A stretch of DNA of 64,000 nt from Microvirga mediterraneensis (GCF_013520865.1 NZ_JACDXJ010000001.1:3643501-3707500); one strand, 5' to 3'; counted from the stretch's first letter, positions 1-9,153 are shown. Translations and numbers: made by a program. Notes: a model not told the origin generated them from the letters alone.

Positions 1-1096
1 GTGCGTTGGCATGGACGATCCGCCCGGACCGGTCGACAGTCGCGATGGCAATCGGCGTGTTGTTGAAGAAACGGGCGAAGCGCACTTCCGCCGCCCGCTG
101 TCCCTCGTCGACCTCTCCTCCCGCCGAGCGGTTGAGAACGAGCGTCCGGGACGGCCCCATCCGCCCGTCCTGCCCGAAGGCGATGCGGTGATACAGGCGC
201 ACGGGCAGGAACTGGCCGTTGCGGCGGCGCAGGTCGAGATCGAAGGTTTCCGTGCGAACGCTGCCCGGCTCGCCGGAGAACGACGTCATCAACGAGACCA
301 CGTCGCGAGGCACGATATCGGTGAGGTTCAGCCCGCCGGACCCGACCTGGGCGAGATCGTAATCGAGCCAAGACGCAAGTGTCGCGTTGAGGTAGATGAT
401 CGAGCCCTCGGGAGCGACCGACAGGAATCCCGCCGGGGCGTGGTCGAGATAATCGATGGCGTGCTGAAGTTCCTGGAAGACGTTTTCCTGCCGCTCACGC
501 TCGTGCGTCACCTCGCTGATGGTCCAGAACGCAGCCTGCCGTCCGCTGGGACGCGGCACCGGGCGCACGCGTACGCGATACCAGCCGAACTCCTGGGCGC
601 CGCTCAACGAGGGAGAGAGGCGGATTTCCTCCGTGCCCGGGCGATGCTCGCGCGCCGCCTGGGCAAGCCGATAGATCGCCTCCGAGACCTCGGGCGCGCC
701 CATGAACAGACGCTCGACGGGACGTACTTCCCCACCCTGCAATCCTGCGATCGAGAGGTAGGATTCATTGGCGTAGGTGATGCGCCCATCGTCCTCGATC
801 ACCACGAGACCGTCGCCGGAGGTATCGGCCATGAGCTTGGTGATATCGTTTCGCGCCGTCTGACCGGAAAACTGCACGACGCCGATGGCCATGGCGAAAA
901 GGAAGAAGACACCCGCCATGGCGAAGAAGGCGAGAAGTCCGAGGATCAGCGGCTGTGTCTGTTCGATGTCCAGGAACCGCAGGCTCAGGGTCGCGCCGAC
1001 CAGAACGCCGGCCAGAAGCAGGACCCATCCGATATGGCCGGAACGGTCGGAACGGTCGATGGCCGCGCTCTTCGGCGTGTCGCCCTCGTAAGCCAT
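1..1096 (-). CDS. cckA: Cell-cycle sensor histidine kinase CckA, N-terminal part
   Basis: Partial gene running off the left edge; the first 365 residues are visible from ATG at 1096 (MAYEGDTPKS...). Two hydrophobic segments at about residues 22-43 and 49-75 anchor it in the inner membrane. Two PAS domains follow (about 84-190 and 205-320) and a third sensory segment begins with the motif RFARFFNNTPIAIATVD, which I recognise from alphaproteobacterial CckA. In known CckA the HisKA, HATPase and receiver domains follow and pass phosphate through ChpT to CtrA and CpdR; that part is outside the window. It is divergent from the fliO-like gene, with a perfect CtrA box between them. The other strand also stays open here, but has no recognisable protein. 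The main alternative is another PAS hybrid kinase. Confidence 0.8.
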   Translation of the reverse strand, partial: MAYEGDTPKSAAIDRSDRSGHIGWVLLLAGVLVGATLSLRFLDIEQTQPLILGLLAFFAMAGVFFLFAMAIGVVQFSGQTARNDITKLMADTSGDGLVVIEDDGRITYANESYLSIAGLQGGEVRPVERLFMGAPEVSEAIYRLAQAAREHRPGTEEIRLSPSLSGAQEFGWYRVRVRPVPRPSGRQAAFWTISEVTHERERQENVFQELQHAIDYLDHAPAGFLSVAPEGSIIYLNATLASWLDYDLAQVGSGGLNLTDIVPRDVVSLMTSFSGEPGSVRTETFDLDLRRRNGQFLPVRLYHRIAFGQDGRMGPSRTLVLNRSAGGEVDEGQRAAEVRFARFFNNTPIAIATVDRSGRIVHANA

Positions 1097-1383
1097 GGAG
1101 TGTCAACTTCCTCAACGGAGGCGGATGCGCCTCAAGGCACAGGTTGCAACGTTGCAGCGATCCGCTCGATCTTCGTCGCTCATCTTACGCGCCAATTATT
1201 GATCGACCTCTAAGGCGGAGCCGTGAGCCGACGCAAGGTCCCAACGGCTCACAAACTGCCACGGCCATACGATTTCGCCATAGGAAATCCCTATTTTCCT
1301 TGATGAAGAGGGGATCAGACCCATTTTGGTCCCATCATCGAGGACCGTTCCTCATCCACATGCCGCGCCGAAAGCAGCGCTCG

Positions 1384-1398
1384 TTAACCATCTGTTAA
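1384..1398. promoter_or_regulatory. CtrA box TTAA-N7-TTAA
   Basis: TTAACCATCTGTTAA is an exact match to the full CtrA consensus. It lies 86 bases before the GTG of the fliO-like gene and 288 bases before cckA in the divergent gap. CtrA is known to control flagellar and cell-cycle genes in alphaproteobacteria, so control of the fliO-like gene is the simplest reading. The rest of the 387-base gap shows no gene I can support. Confidence 0.65.
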
Positions 1399-1483
1399 CC
1401 TTGTCGCTGGCTTTGGCGGTCAATGTGGTACAACCAACACAGAACCGGCCTGCAAAGGCCTGCACAACGCTTGAGAGTTCATC

Positions 1484-2695
1484 GTGTCATCTCTTTTCGG
1501 TATCGAAGCGTCACGGGCGGTCCAATTCGCGATTGCATTCGCGATCATTCTGATCCTCCTCGTGCTCTTCGGTGTAGTCTTCCGCAAGCTGACGGGCGCC
1601 CGCCTGATGATGCCCGGCAGCGGTCGCGGCAGCCGTCAGCCCCGGCTCGGCATCGTCGACGTTTACGACCTCGACCGGCAGCGGCAACTTCTTCTTCTGC
1701 GCCGCGATAACGTCGAGCACCTCCTTCTTATCGGCGGTCCCAACGACGTGGTCATCGAGACCAACATCGTCCGGGTTGCCGGAGCGCGCATTCCCGCCCC
1801 GTCCAACGATACGGGCATGGAGCGCTTCGAGCCGACCCTGGATCAGGCGCCCCGCCCGCCGCAGGTCGAGCCCGGTGGCCGGCCTTCCATCGAGAGCCAG
1901 CTCGCGGCCCAGCTCGGCACCTTCGTGCGGCGCCCTTCGGAGGAGTCGGATATCGATGAGGAACTCTCGCCCATCGCCACTGTGAGCGCCCCGATCCCGG
2001 CCCATCCGGAGCCCGTGCTGAAGCCCGATGCCGTTGCCGTCTCGGCCGCCCCGACCATCCAGGGCCTGCGCGCCGAGGCGAGGACGCCTTCCTTCCAGCA
2101 TGCTCCGTCCGCTCCGGCACCCGCCGTGGAGCGCCCTGAGCCGCGCCCGTCCTTTACGCCTCCGCCTTTCCAATCCCGGCCGACGCCGGTTCCTCCGGCC
2201 CCTCCGGTGCAGCCCGAGCCGGTCCGCCCGCCCGAGCCGGCACCGGTCGAGCAGCATGCCGCTCCGTCGCGCCCGGGATCGGAGGCCGGCCTCCTGTCGG
2301 ACATGGCCAAGCAACTGGAAGAAGCCCTGAAGCGTCCGGCGATCCCTGTTCCGCCCCCCCCGATGACCCCGGCGGAGCCCGTTGAGGCGACCAGGGATGA
2401 TGAGGAGGTTGAGGCCGCTCAGACCGATGCGGAGCCCGTCGCCTTCGATAAGCATCGGGACGAAGAATCCGTCGAAGAGGAACGGGAGACCGCCCCGCCG
2501 GCCAAGCCCGTTCCGGCTCCGGAGCCCCCCCGGCCCGCGACGCCTCCCCCGCCCGTGACGGCTCCGCTTCCGCCTCAGGGGAAGGAGGCACCGGCCGCCT
2601 CCCAGAAGCCGACGGATCCGTTCTCTGTCGAGGATATCGAAGCGGAGTTCGCCCGCCTTCTCGGACGCCCCTTGGATCCGACCAAGAAAGGCTGA
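1484..2695 (+). CDS. FliO-like flagellar biosynthesis protein with long proline-rich tail
   Basis: The 403-residue protein starts at GTG 1484, with GAGAG six bases upstream. One membrane helix (about residues 11-32) is followed by a short beta-rich cytoplasmic FliO domain to about residue 95 (VDVYDLDRQRQLLLLRRDN, then LLLIGGPNDVVIE). FliO helps assemble the FliPQR export gate of the flagellar type III apparatus. From about residue 100 onward the protein is a low-complexity Pro/Glu/Ala-rich extension ending in a short conserved-looking tail (about 375-403). Ordinary FliO is about 100-150 residues, so most of this protein is extra. No other flagellar gene is in the window. Its role here could be export-gate assembly or a derived membrane function. 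Confidence 0.65.
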   Translation: MSSLFGIEASRAVQFAIAFAIILILLVLFGVVFRKLTGARLMMPGSGRGSRQPRLGIVDVYDLDRQRQLLLLRRDNVEHLLLIGGPNDVVIETNIVRVAGARIPAPSNDTGMERFEPTLDQAPRPPQVEPGGRPSIESQLAAQLGTFVRRPSEESDIDEELSPIATVSAPIPAHPEPVLKPDAVAVSAAPTIQGLRAEARTPSFQHAPSAPAPAVERPEPRPSFTPPPFQSRPTPVPPAPPVQPEPVRPPEPAPVEQHAAPSRPGSEAGLLSDMAKQLEEALKRPAIPVPPPPMTPAEPVEATRDDEEVEAAQTDAEPVAFDKHRDEESVEEERETAPPAKPVPAPEPPRPATPPPPVTAPLPPQGKEAPAASQKPTDPFSVEDIEAEFARLLGRPLDPTKKG

Positions 2696-2716
2696 CGTTT
2701 TCCAGAACGGTCAACG

Positions 2717-2748
2717 AAAAGGGGCCCCGCAAGCGGAGCCCCTTTTTT
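2717..2748. terminator. Bidirectional terminator between fliO-like gene and dksA
   Basis: GGGGC...GCCCC with an inner CCGC/GCGG stem is flanked by AAAA on the left and TTTTTT on the right. It can end transcripts from both converging genes. Confidence 0.8.
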
Positions 2749-2766
2749 ATTGGATAATGGAAGGTT

Positions 2767-3186
2767 TCAGTCGTCCCGGTAGACCCGCTCGTTTCGCTCA
2801 TGGCGTTCCTGGGCCTCGAGAGAAAGCGTTGCGATGGGGCGTGCCTCCAGGCGCTTGAGGGAGATCGGATCCCCGGTCTCCTCGCAATAGCCGTAGGAGC
2901 CGTCCTCGATCCGCGCGAGGGCGGCATCGATCTTGGCTATGAGCTTGCGCTGGCGGTCGCGGGCACGAAGCTCGATGGCGCGGTCCGTTTCCGAAGAGGC
3001 GCGATCCGCAAGGTCAGGATGATTCTCGTTCTCGCTCTGCAAGGTAGCGAGGGTTTCCTGAGCCTCTTTGAGGATGTCGTGCTTCCAACGGATCAGCTTG
3101 CGCCTGAAATACTCCCTCTGCCGTTCATTCATGAAGGGCTCGTCTTCTGTCGGACGGTAACCCTCATCAATCACGATGTCTGTCAT
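2767..3186 (-). CDS. dksA: RNA polymerase-binding transcription factor DksA
   Basis: The 139-residue protein has an N-terminal coiled-coil region (MNERQREYFRRKL onward), a central helical hairpin and a C-terminal zinc-finger-like globule. DksA binds the secondary channel of RNA polymerase and, with ppGpp, reshapes transcription of stable RNA and amino-acid genes. The finger keeps only one cysteine (YCEETGDPI); the other three positions of the classic four-cysteine site are Thr, Ala and other residues, as in the cysteine-poor DksA proteins of rhizobia. I chose ATG 3186, giving the usual DksA length; the frame stays open 21 codons further upstream. It converges on the fliO-like gene across a shared terminator. 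Confidence 0.92.
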   Translation of the reverse strand: MTDIVIDEGYRPTEDEPFMNERQREYFRRKLIRWKHDILKEAQETLATLQSENENHPDLADRASSETDRAIELRARDRQRKLIAKIDAALARIEDGSYGYCEETGDPISLKRLEARPIATLSLEAQERHERNERVYRDD

Positions 3187-3360
3187 GTTCAGCCGTTCTT
3201 CCCCGATGAACCGTGGCGCCCCTATATAGGCAAGGAGGACCGGGGACAACGAGATTAAGCGTCATCGATTTGTCTAACGGGCACAGGCACCTCTTTTGCA
3301 CCATGGAAAGACTGGGCCAGAACGATTTGCCGCACCTCTAAAGTATAGTCCGACGATGCG

Positions 3361-4347
3361 TTAAGAAGCGGCCGCCTCGGCCCGGCTGATCAACTCGCCG
3401 GCCACGTCGCCGATCTTGGGCGTCTCCTCGCGGATGAAGGGCAGCGGGCGGCAGACGGACAGGGCCGCGAGGCCGAACCGGGCGGTCATGAGCCCGTTCA
3501 ACACGCCCTCCCCGAGCTTGGCCGAGATCCGCGCCGCGAGGCCCAATCCCAGAACCTGCTGCATGAGGCTGTCGCCCACGGCCATGCCTCCCGTGACCGC
3601 AAGGTGGTTGAAGGCGGCCTTGGCCAGCCGCAGGAATCCGAACAGGCCGGGCCGCCCGCCATAGATGCGCGAGAGCGTCCGCAGGAGCCGCACGGCGGCG
3701 AAGATCACGAAGGCCACGTCGACGATGGCCCGTGGGCTCACCGCCGTCACGAGCGAGACCTGCTTCGCGGCCCCCGCGATGGCCCGTTTGGCCTGGGCGT
3801 CGAGGGGGGCGAGAAGCTCGCGCTCGGCGATGGCGAGACGGTCGTCCGCATCGATGATTTCGTCGGTCAGGCCGCGCAGGCGAGCACTCCCCTGAGCCGC
3901 AGAGGCACGGCCGCCATAGAGGCTCAGGAGGTCGGACACGATCCCCTTCGCGGCCTTGTGGTCCTTGACCGCCAGGGCATCGATGGCGGCCTCGCGCAGG
4001 CTTTCGATCTTCTGCTCGCGCCAGATGCCCGCCACCTCGCGGCCGATGATGGCGAGGAAGGCGAGAACGGCCAGGACGGCGAGCCCCAGCGCGACCCAGC
4101 CGAGCCAGGGCGCCACGCCATAGAGATCGACGATCAGCTTCTCCACCGCGAGCCCGAGGCCCAGCAGGAGGAGACCCGACAGGGCGGAGAGCAGGATGCC
4201 GAGCCAGGGCGCGCGGCGCTTCTCGCCCATGGGCACTACGATGCCATCGGCGGCCTCGATGGCGTCGAAGGGCTCCTCCGTCACCTGGATGGCGCCGGCC
4301 GTGACGTTCGGGTCGTCGAGGCGGTAGGCGCGAGGTTGGCGGCTCAT
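3361..4347 (-). CDS. ycjF: YcjF / TIGR01620 family inner-membrane protein (DUF697)
   Basis: The 328-residue protein has two strong transmembrane helices (about 46-76 and 79-103) and a long helical C-terminal part typical of DUF697. Function is not established; members are nearly always partnered with the YcjX GTPase-like protein, and E. coli YcjXF is linked to envelope stress. The start ATG at 4347 overlaps the stop of ycjX in an ATGA arrangement, so the two are translationally coupled and probably act together at the membrane. Confidence 0.85.
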   Translation of the reverse strand: MSRQPRAYRLDDPNVTAGAIQVTEEPFDAIEAADGIVVPMGEKRRAPWLGILLSALSGLLLLGLGLAVEKLIVDLYGVAPWLGWVALGLAVLAVLAFLAIIGREVAGIWREQKIESLREAAIDALAVKDHKAAKGIVSDLLSLYGGRASAAQGSARLRGLTDEIIDADDRLAIAERELLAPLDAQAKRAIAGAAKQVSLVTAVSPRAIVDVAFVIFAAVRLLRTLSRIYGGRPGLFGFLRLAKAAFNHLAVTGGMAVGDSLMQQVLGLGLAARISAKLGEGVLNGLMTARFGLAALSVCRPLPFIREETPKIGDVAGELISRAEAAAS

Positions 4348-5792
4348 GCGAAACGATCCCCCAGCAGGAATTCAAGGGCCCGGTCGAGGCGGATATGGGG
4401 CATCCTGGCCATGCGGCCCGCCGCATCGACCGGCAGCTTCGGCGGGCGGAAGCGCGGAAACCGGAAGGAACCCGGCGGGATAGCTCCCTGAAAGACCGCC
4501 TCCGGCGTCTCCGGCAACTCTCCCGGAAAGATGGCGGCCTCCGCCTCGCCGTCGAAGATCTCATCCCCGACCCGCTCGCCGGCCTCGGGAATGCCCGCGA
4601 CGGCGCGCAGGGTCTCGCGCCCCTCGCGGATGGTCGTCTCGCGGGTGGCGCGCACGGAAGCGAGCGCCACGGTGCCGACCCGCGCCCCGGCCGCTTCGGT
4701 CCGGCGCGAGGCGCGGTTGACGAGAAGGCGCAGGATCGCGTCCAGCCGGTCGTGGTCCGTGTGATGGATGTGATCGGCCTTGGTGGCGGCGAAGAGGACC
4801 CGGTCGGCCCGCGGCGAGAACAGGCGGGACAGGAGCGTGTTGCGTCCGATCCGGAAGGCCATCAGCACCTGGTCGAGGGCCTCCTCCAGCTCGGCAAGCG
4901 CCACCGGCCCCGCATCAATGGCCGCCAGCACGTCGACGAGCACGATCTGCCGGTCGATGCGCTGGAAATGATCGCGGAAGAAGGGCCGGACCACATGGGT
5001 CTTATAGGCCTCGAAGCGCCGCTCCATGAGGGCCGCGAAGCTGCCCGGCGCGATCGGCTGTCCTTCAGCCAGATCGAGCGGCGCGAAGGTGAGAGCGGGC
5101 GAGCCTGCCAGATCGCCCGGCATGAGGAATCGACCCGGCGGCGTGGTCGCCACGGCCTCGGAATCGGCCCGCAGGACGGTGAGATAATCCTTGAAGGCTT
5201 CGCTCGCCCGCGACGCGAGCATCTCGTCCGAAGCACCTGCGGGGTCGAGGGTTTTCAGGGTTTCGTGCCAGCGCCCTGCCGCCGCGATCCGGTCGCGCTT
5301 GCGGCTCGCCTCGATGGTCTGGCGGGACCATTCCGCATAGCCGGCGTCGAGGAGCGCGAGGTCGAGCAGCCATTCCCCCGGATAATCAACGATGTCGAGG
5401 GCGAGCGAGGCCGGCCCCGTGCGCCAGCCGGACTTACGCTCGTATTCCACATCCACCCGCAACTCGCTGGTGCGGTTGGTGGATTGCGGCCAGCGACGGC
5501 TTTCGGTGAGAGCCGCCATATGCTCCTCATAGGGGAAGCGCGGCACCGCGTCGTCCGGCTGGTGCGCCAGATGCGCCCGCCGGATGCGGCCCTCGGCCGA
5601 GGCCCGGAAGGCGGGCAGGTTCGTGCCGCGCGTGAGGTGATGCACGAGGGCGGTGGTGAACACGGTCTTGCCGGAACGGGCGAGACCCGTCACGCCGAGG
5701 CGGAGAGAGGGCTGGATCAGCTGCCCGGAGACCTCCCAGAGAGATTGCGCCGCGGACCCGGCGCGGGAGGCGAGATCGGTAATGACAGACAC
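4344..5792 (-). CDS. ycjX: YcjX family P-loop NTPase (DUF463)
   Basis: The 482-residue protein has a Walker A motif GLARSGKT at residues 36-43 and a switch-like DIVDYPGEWL segment near residue 131, fitting the YcjX family of stress-associated GTPase-like proteins. It lacks membrane helices, and the overlapping ycjF product probably tethers it to the inner membrane. The start is GTG 5792 with only a weak ribosome site; no better start is seen downstream. The role is inferred from family pairing, not from a known reaction. Confidence 0.85.
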   Translation of the reverse strand: MSVITDLASRAGSAAQSLWEVSGQLIQPSLRLGVTGLARSGKTVFTTALVHHLTRGTNLPAFRASAEGRIRRAHLAHQPDDAVPRFPYEEHMAALTESRRWPQSTNRTSELRVDVEYERKSGWRTGPASLALDIVDYPGEWLLDLALLDAGYAEWSRQTIEASRKRDRIAAAGRWHETLKTLDPAGASDEMLASRASEAFKDYLTVLRADSEAVATTPPGRFLMPGDLAGSPALTFAPLDLAEGQPIAPGSFAALMERRFEAYKTHVVRPFFRDHFQRIDRQIVLVDVLAAIDAGPVALAELEEALDQVLMAFRIGRNTLLSRLFSPRADRVLFAATKADHIHHTDHDRLDAILRLLVNRASRRTEAAGARVGTVALASVRATRETTIREGRETLRAVAGIPEAGERVGDEIFDGEAEAAIFPGELPETPEAVFQGAIPPGSFRFPRFRPPKLPVDAAGRMARMPHIRLDRALEFLLGDRFA

Positions 5793-5861
5793 GAAGATGA
5801 ACCCAATTCTCTCAAGCCAAGCTCGTAGGTGGGGCTTGAAGTCCTAACCTGCAAGGCAGCG

Positions 5862-6926
5862 TCAGCGCTCCAGGTGCTGCGGCGGCACCTGGGAGAGGTG
5901 CGCCTTTTTCTCCTCCGCCCCCTCCTTCAGCCGGGCGGCCGCACGCTCGATCGCCTCCTCCACGAGATCGGGGCTGGCGCGCAGGGTCCCCAGTTCGAAG
6001 GATGACATGGCGAGCATCACATGCGTGAGGTTCGGTTGGGGCGTGCCGTCCGGGGCGAACAGCTTGAGGTCGTCACTCGGGCCCAGGCCAAGTCCTTCGA
6101 CCATCCGGGTCGCATAGTTGCGGTGGCGCTGCTCCTCGGATGGACAGGCGGAGGCCACCTGGACTTTCGGGGCCGGTCTGGGAGCGGCCGACGTCGTGGT
6201 CGTCGGCTCCTTCGCGGGCTCGCGACGGACGAGGGCCGTTGGCTGACTGGACGGCTTCGGCTTCTCGCCCATACCCTCGGCAATGCTCGGCACCCGGTAT
6301 TGCGGGGTCCTGGGCGCCATCGGAATCACGATGGAGACCCGCCCCTGTTTCCCGCCGGGACCGGCCTTCGCCGTGTATCGTACCGCGCCCCCCTTCTTGC
6401 GCCGCGATGCGAGATATTGCGCCCGCACGGTCCCGCCGATGCCCCGCACCGCCAGCAGCGCGATGTCGCCGAGGCTGGTCGCGACGTTGCACTCGGCCGG
6501 CGCCCAACGGCGGACGATGTCGAGAGCGGATTTGCGGTTGAATTCGAGATAGTAGCGCCGCAACAGGGTGGCGGCGGCATCGGCTCCATGATCGGCCGAC
6601 GCGAAGCCCACATGGCCTTCGCCGTCCGTGGCGAGCTCGCCGTTCCAGCGGGCGCTCTTGATGCACCAGTAATTGTTGAGCTTCACGCAGCGCGTCACGA
6701 AGGGCCGTTCGGCTCTGAAGAAGGCCACCATGGCCACGACGGGCTTCGGCTCCAGGGAACCCATGGCCTGACGGCGCCAGTTGGTCACCTCTCGGGTTGC
6801 CGGCTCGTAGCGCGCCTGGCTGGCCTGGACATCCTTCACGGGCGAGGCGGCCTCGTCCGCCTCGCCGGGCGCCAGGGCGCGCAAAGCGAGGGCGAGGGCG
6901 AGCGCCAGGATCGTCTGTGGCATCAT
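5862..6926 (-). CDS. Secreted protein with a domain resembling phage structural/lysozyme-like proteins
   Basis: The 354-residue protein begins with a hydrophobic signal-like segment (MMPQTILALALALALRA), so it is probably exported. Residues about 70-160 contain KLNNYWCIKSARWNGEL, a GFAS segment and YYLEFNRKSALDIVRRWAP. The order of an N-rich entry motif and an 'xxIIxRWAP'-like helix recalls the phage structural protein P5 / muramidase-like family, but I cannot confirm this by eye. Six cysteines are spread over the chain. The C-terminal part (about 220-300) is Pro/Ser-rich before a helical tail. It lies 69 bases downstream of the ycjX start on the same strand, so co-transcription into ycjX-ycjF is possible. 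No catalytic residues are assigned. Confidence 0.7.
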   Translation of the reverse strand: MMPQTILALALALALRALAPGEADEAASPVKDVQASQARYEPATREVTNWRRQAMGSLEPKPVVAMVAFFRAERPFVTRCVKLNNYWCIKSARWNGELATDGEGHVGFASADHGADAAATLLRRYYLEFNRKSALDIVRRWAPAECNVATSLGDIALLAVRGIGGTVRAQYLASRRKKGGAVRYTAKAGPGGKQGRVSIVIPMAPRTPQYRVPSIAEGMGEKPKPSSQPTALVRREPAKEPTTTTSAAPRPAPKVQVASACPSEEQRHRNYATRMVEGLGLGPSDDLKLFAPDGTPQPNLTHVMLAMSSFELGTLRASPDLVEEAIERAAARLKEGAEEKKAHLSQVPPQHLER

Positions 6927-7178
6927 GATGATCAGCCCCCGCTTCCGCCGGACACGATGGAAAAGCTTCCAGACAGAACGATGATGGAGCCGCTAGGTTC
7001 AGTCTCAAGATCCGGACCGTCTTTTCCGCATCGGACGCACGCGGGCCGATGGCCCCAGGCCGAATCCGCCGATCAATCCCGACGATGGAACGAACCTGAC
7101 CTGAGAGCATATCTGACTTGCAGTAGAAGTCCGGACAGAACGGCCCGTTCTCCTCTAGATGGGTTTTCCCGGAACGCG

Positions 7179-8690
7179 ATGGACATAATGGATCAACCAC
7201 CGAACGAGAGCGTGCGGGACAACCCGGCACCCGCCCTGAGCCACACCGAAATCCGCACGATCATTCTCGGCGTCATGCTGTCCATGTTCCTGGCGGCTCT
7301 CGACCAGACCATCATCGCGACGGCTCTCCCGACCATCGGCCGCGAACTCGGCGACCTTGAGCACCTGCCCTGGATCGTGACGGTCTACCTCCTGACCTCC
7401 ACGGCCGTGACCCCGCTCTACGGCAAGTTCAGCGATTCCTACGGCCGGCGCGTGACCATGCTGATCGGCATCGTGATCTTCATCATCGGCTCCATCGCCT
7501 GCGCGCTCGCTCCCAACATGATCTTTCTCATCCTGGCGCGCGGCCTGCAGGGCATCGGCGGCGGCGGGCTCATCGCGCTGGCCCAGACCATCATCGCCGA
7601 CATCGTCGCGCCGCGCGAACGGGGCCGCTATCAGGTCTATTTCGCCAGCGTGTTCATGACGTCGAGCCTGCTCGGTCCGGTCCTGGGCGGCTTCTTCGCC
7701 CAGCATCTGCACTGGTCGGTCATTTTCTGGATCACCCTGCCGCTCGGCCTCTTCGCTCTGACCATCGCCTTCCACTCCCTGAAGAAGCTTCCCCGCTTCG
7801 AGCGCCCGCACCGCCTCGACCTCCTCGGCGCGCTTCTCCTCGTGGCGGCCACCGTCGCGCTGCTGTTGGCTCTGAGCTGGGGCGGGCTGCGCTACCCCTG
7901 GGCCTCCCTGCCGATCCTCGGGCTCTTCGCAGCCTCCGCGGTGCTCTGGATCCTCTTCGCCATCCGCATGCGCCTGGCGCCGGAGCCGCTGATCCCGCCG
8001 GGCGTGCTGCACAACCCGGTGGTGCGCATGGCCGTGCTCGCCGCCTGTTTCGGCATGGGCACCTATATCGGCCTCACCATCTACCTGCCGGTCTATTTCG
8101 AAGCAGTGCGCGGCCTCTCGGCGAGCCTGTCCGGACTTGCCCTCATCCCGCTCATGGCCGGGACCGTCGTCGGCGCGACGATGTCGGGCCGGAGCATGGC
8201 GAAGGTGAAGCACTACAAGCGGCTTCCGACCGTGGGCCTCATCGTGGCGATGGCCGCCACGGGCGTGCTCGCCCTGTACGGCCAGTCCCTGTCCATCGTG
8301 ACCGTCGAGATCATCCTGGCCGTGATCAGCATCGGCCTGGGCACCGTCCTGCCCGTCACCATGGTGACGACCCAGAACGCGGTCGCCCCCCACCAGATGG
8401 GAACCGCGACGGGCACGGCCAATTTCTTCCGCTCCCTCGGCGGCGCCTTCATCGTGGCGATCTTCGGGGCCATCGTGCTCGGCGCATCGGGCATCGGCGG
8501 GGCCGCGAGCTTCGAGTCCCTGGGCGCGGTCGCGGCCCAGAGCGGCGTCGACCTGGCGGATGTGTTCAGCTACGTGTTCATGGCCGCCGTCGTCGGCTTC
8601 GGACTCTCGCTGGCATTCCTTCTCGCCCTTGAGGAGCGGCCCCTGCGCGGCAGCGCGGTCAAGGCCGCAGAGGCCGTGGTTGCCGACTGA
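7179..8690 (+). CDS. DHA2-family MFS multidrug efflux transporter (EmrB/QacA type)
   Basis: The 503-residue integral membrane protein has about 14 predicted helices. The DHA2 signature LDQTIIATALP lies in helix 1 and the loop motif GKFSDSYGRR between helices 2 and 3. Members are proton-driven exporters of drugs or toxic metabolites. I chose ATG 7179 (MDIMDQPPNE), preceded by GGAA; the open frame continues upstream to 6021, but that part is antisense to the neighbouring secreted-protein gene and lacks family homology. No membrane-fusion partner (EmrA type) is adjacent, so it may act alone. It is divergent from the secreted-protein gene over a 252-base gap. Confidence 0.9.
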   Translation: MDIMDQPPNESVRDNPAPALSHTEIRTIILGVMLSMFLAALDQTIIATALPTIGRELGDLEHLPWIVTVYLLTSTAVTPLYGKFSDSYGRRVTMLIGIVIFIIGSIACALAPNMIFLILARGLQGIGGGGLIALAQTIIADIVAPRERGRYQVYFASVFMTSSLLGPVLGGFFAQHLHWSVIFWITLPLGLFALTIAFHSLKKLPRFERPHRLDLLGALLLVAATVALLLALSWGGLRYPWASLPILGLFAASAVLWILFAIRMRLAPEPLIPPGVLHNPVVRMAVLAACFGMGTYIGLTIYLPVYFEAVRGLSASLSGLALIPLMAGTVVGATMSGRSMAKVKHYKRLPTVGLIVAMAATGVLALYGQSLSIVTVEIILAVISIGLGTVLPVTMVTTQNAVAPHQMGTATGTANFFRSLGGAFIVAIFGAIVLGASGIGGAASFESLGAVAAQSGVDLADVFSYVFMAAVVGFGLSLAFLLALEERPLRGSAVKAAEAVVAD

Positions 8691-8700
8691 GCGCCTTCCC

Positions 8701-8952
8701 TCATCGACGGCGATGGCGAAGCAGCGTCCAGAGGAGCGAACAGGCGAGAATCAGCAACAGGAAGGCGCCCACCGTCGTAAAGACCGTATCCGCGCGCGAG
8801 GCGCCGGCCGGCGGAAGCATCGGCCCGTCGGGATCCTCCTGGAAGATGGAGCGCCCCGCCGCCACCTTGAGGGTTCCCGCTCCGCTGCCTCCCTCCTCGA
8901 ACACAGCCGGGACGGCGTGAAAGGCGGGCCTGACGGAAGGCTCGACGGGCAT
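8701..8952 (-). CDS. Small single-pass membrane protein, unknown function
   Basis: The 83-residue protein starts at ATG 8952, which has a very good ribosome site (GGAGAG) five bases upstream, and this is the main reason to believe the gene. The C-terminus holds one hydrophobic helix (TVFTTVGAFLLLILACSLLW) followed by a basic RHRRR tail, giving an N-out or tail-anchored layout. The N-terminal 50 residues are polar and unstructured. It converges on the DHA2 transporter with a 10-base gap. I do not recognise a family. Confidence 0.6.
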   Translation of the reverse strand: MPVEPSVRPAFHAVPAVFEEGGSGAGTLKVAAGRSIFQEDPDGPMLPPAGASRADTVFTTVGAFLLLILACSLLWTLLRHRRR

Positions 8953-9153
8953 CGATCCTCTCCTGCATCGAGGACGGCGGGTCTCCTGAAAGTTAATGAC
9001 CTGGGGGCGGCCCGGTTTCGCCCGGCCTGCGGCGTCGTGGCTGGGGACAGCGCATTTCGCCTGTGGAGGACTTCACGTTCTCCGGCACTTCCTTAAGCCT
9101 TGCCGTGTTAGGACCGTGCCCGATCGTTTTGAGGTATCGCAAGAGGGAGGCTG

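Noticed and set aside
11..1213. 400-residue frame on the + strand
   Set aside because: It is antisense to the CckA N-terminus, whose protein has clear membrane and PAS motifs; the + frame has none.
6021..7178. Extension of the MFS transporter frame to an 889-residue fusion
   Set aside because: The extra part is antisense to a signal-peptide-bearing gene and has arginine/glycine-rich shadow composition; the family N-terminus begins at 7179.
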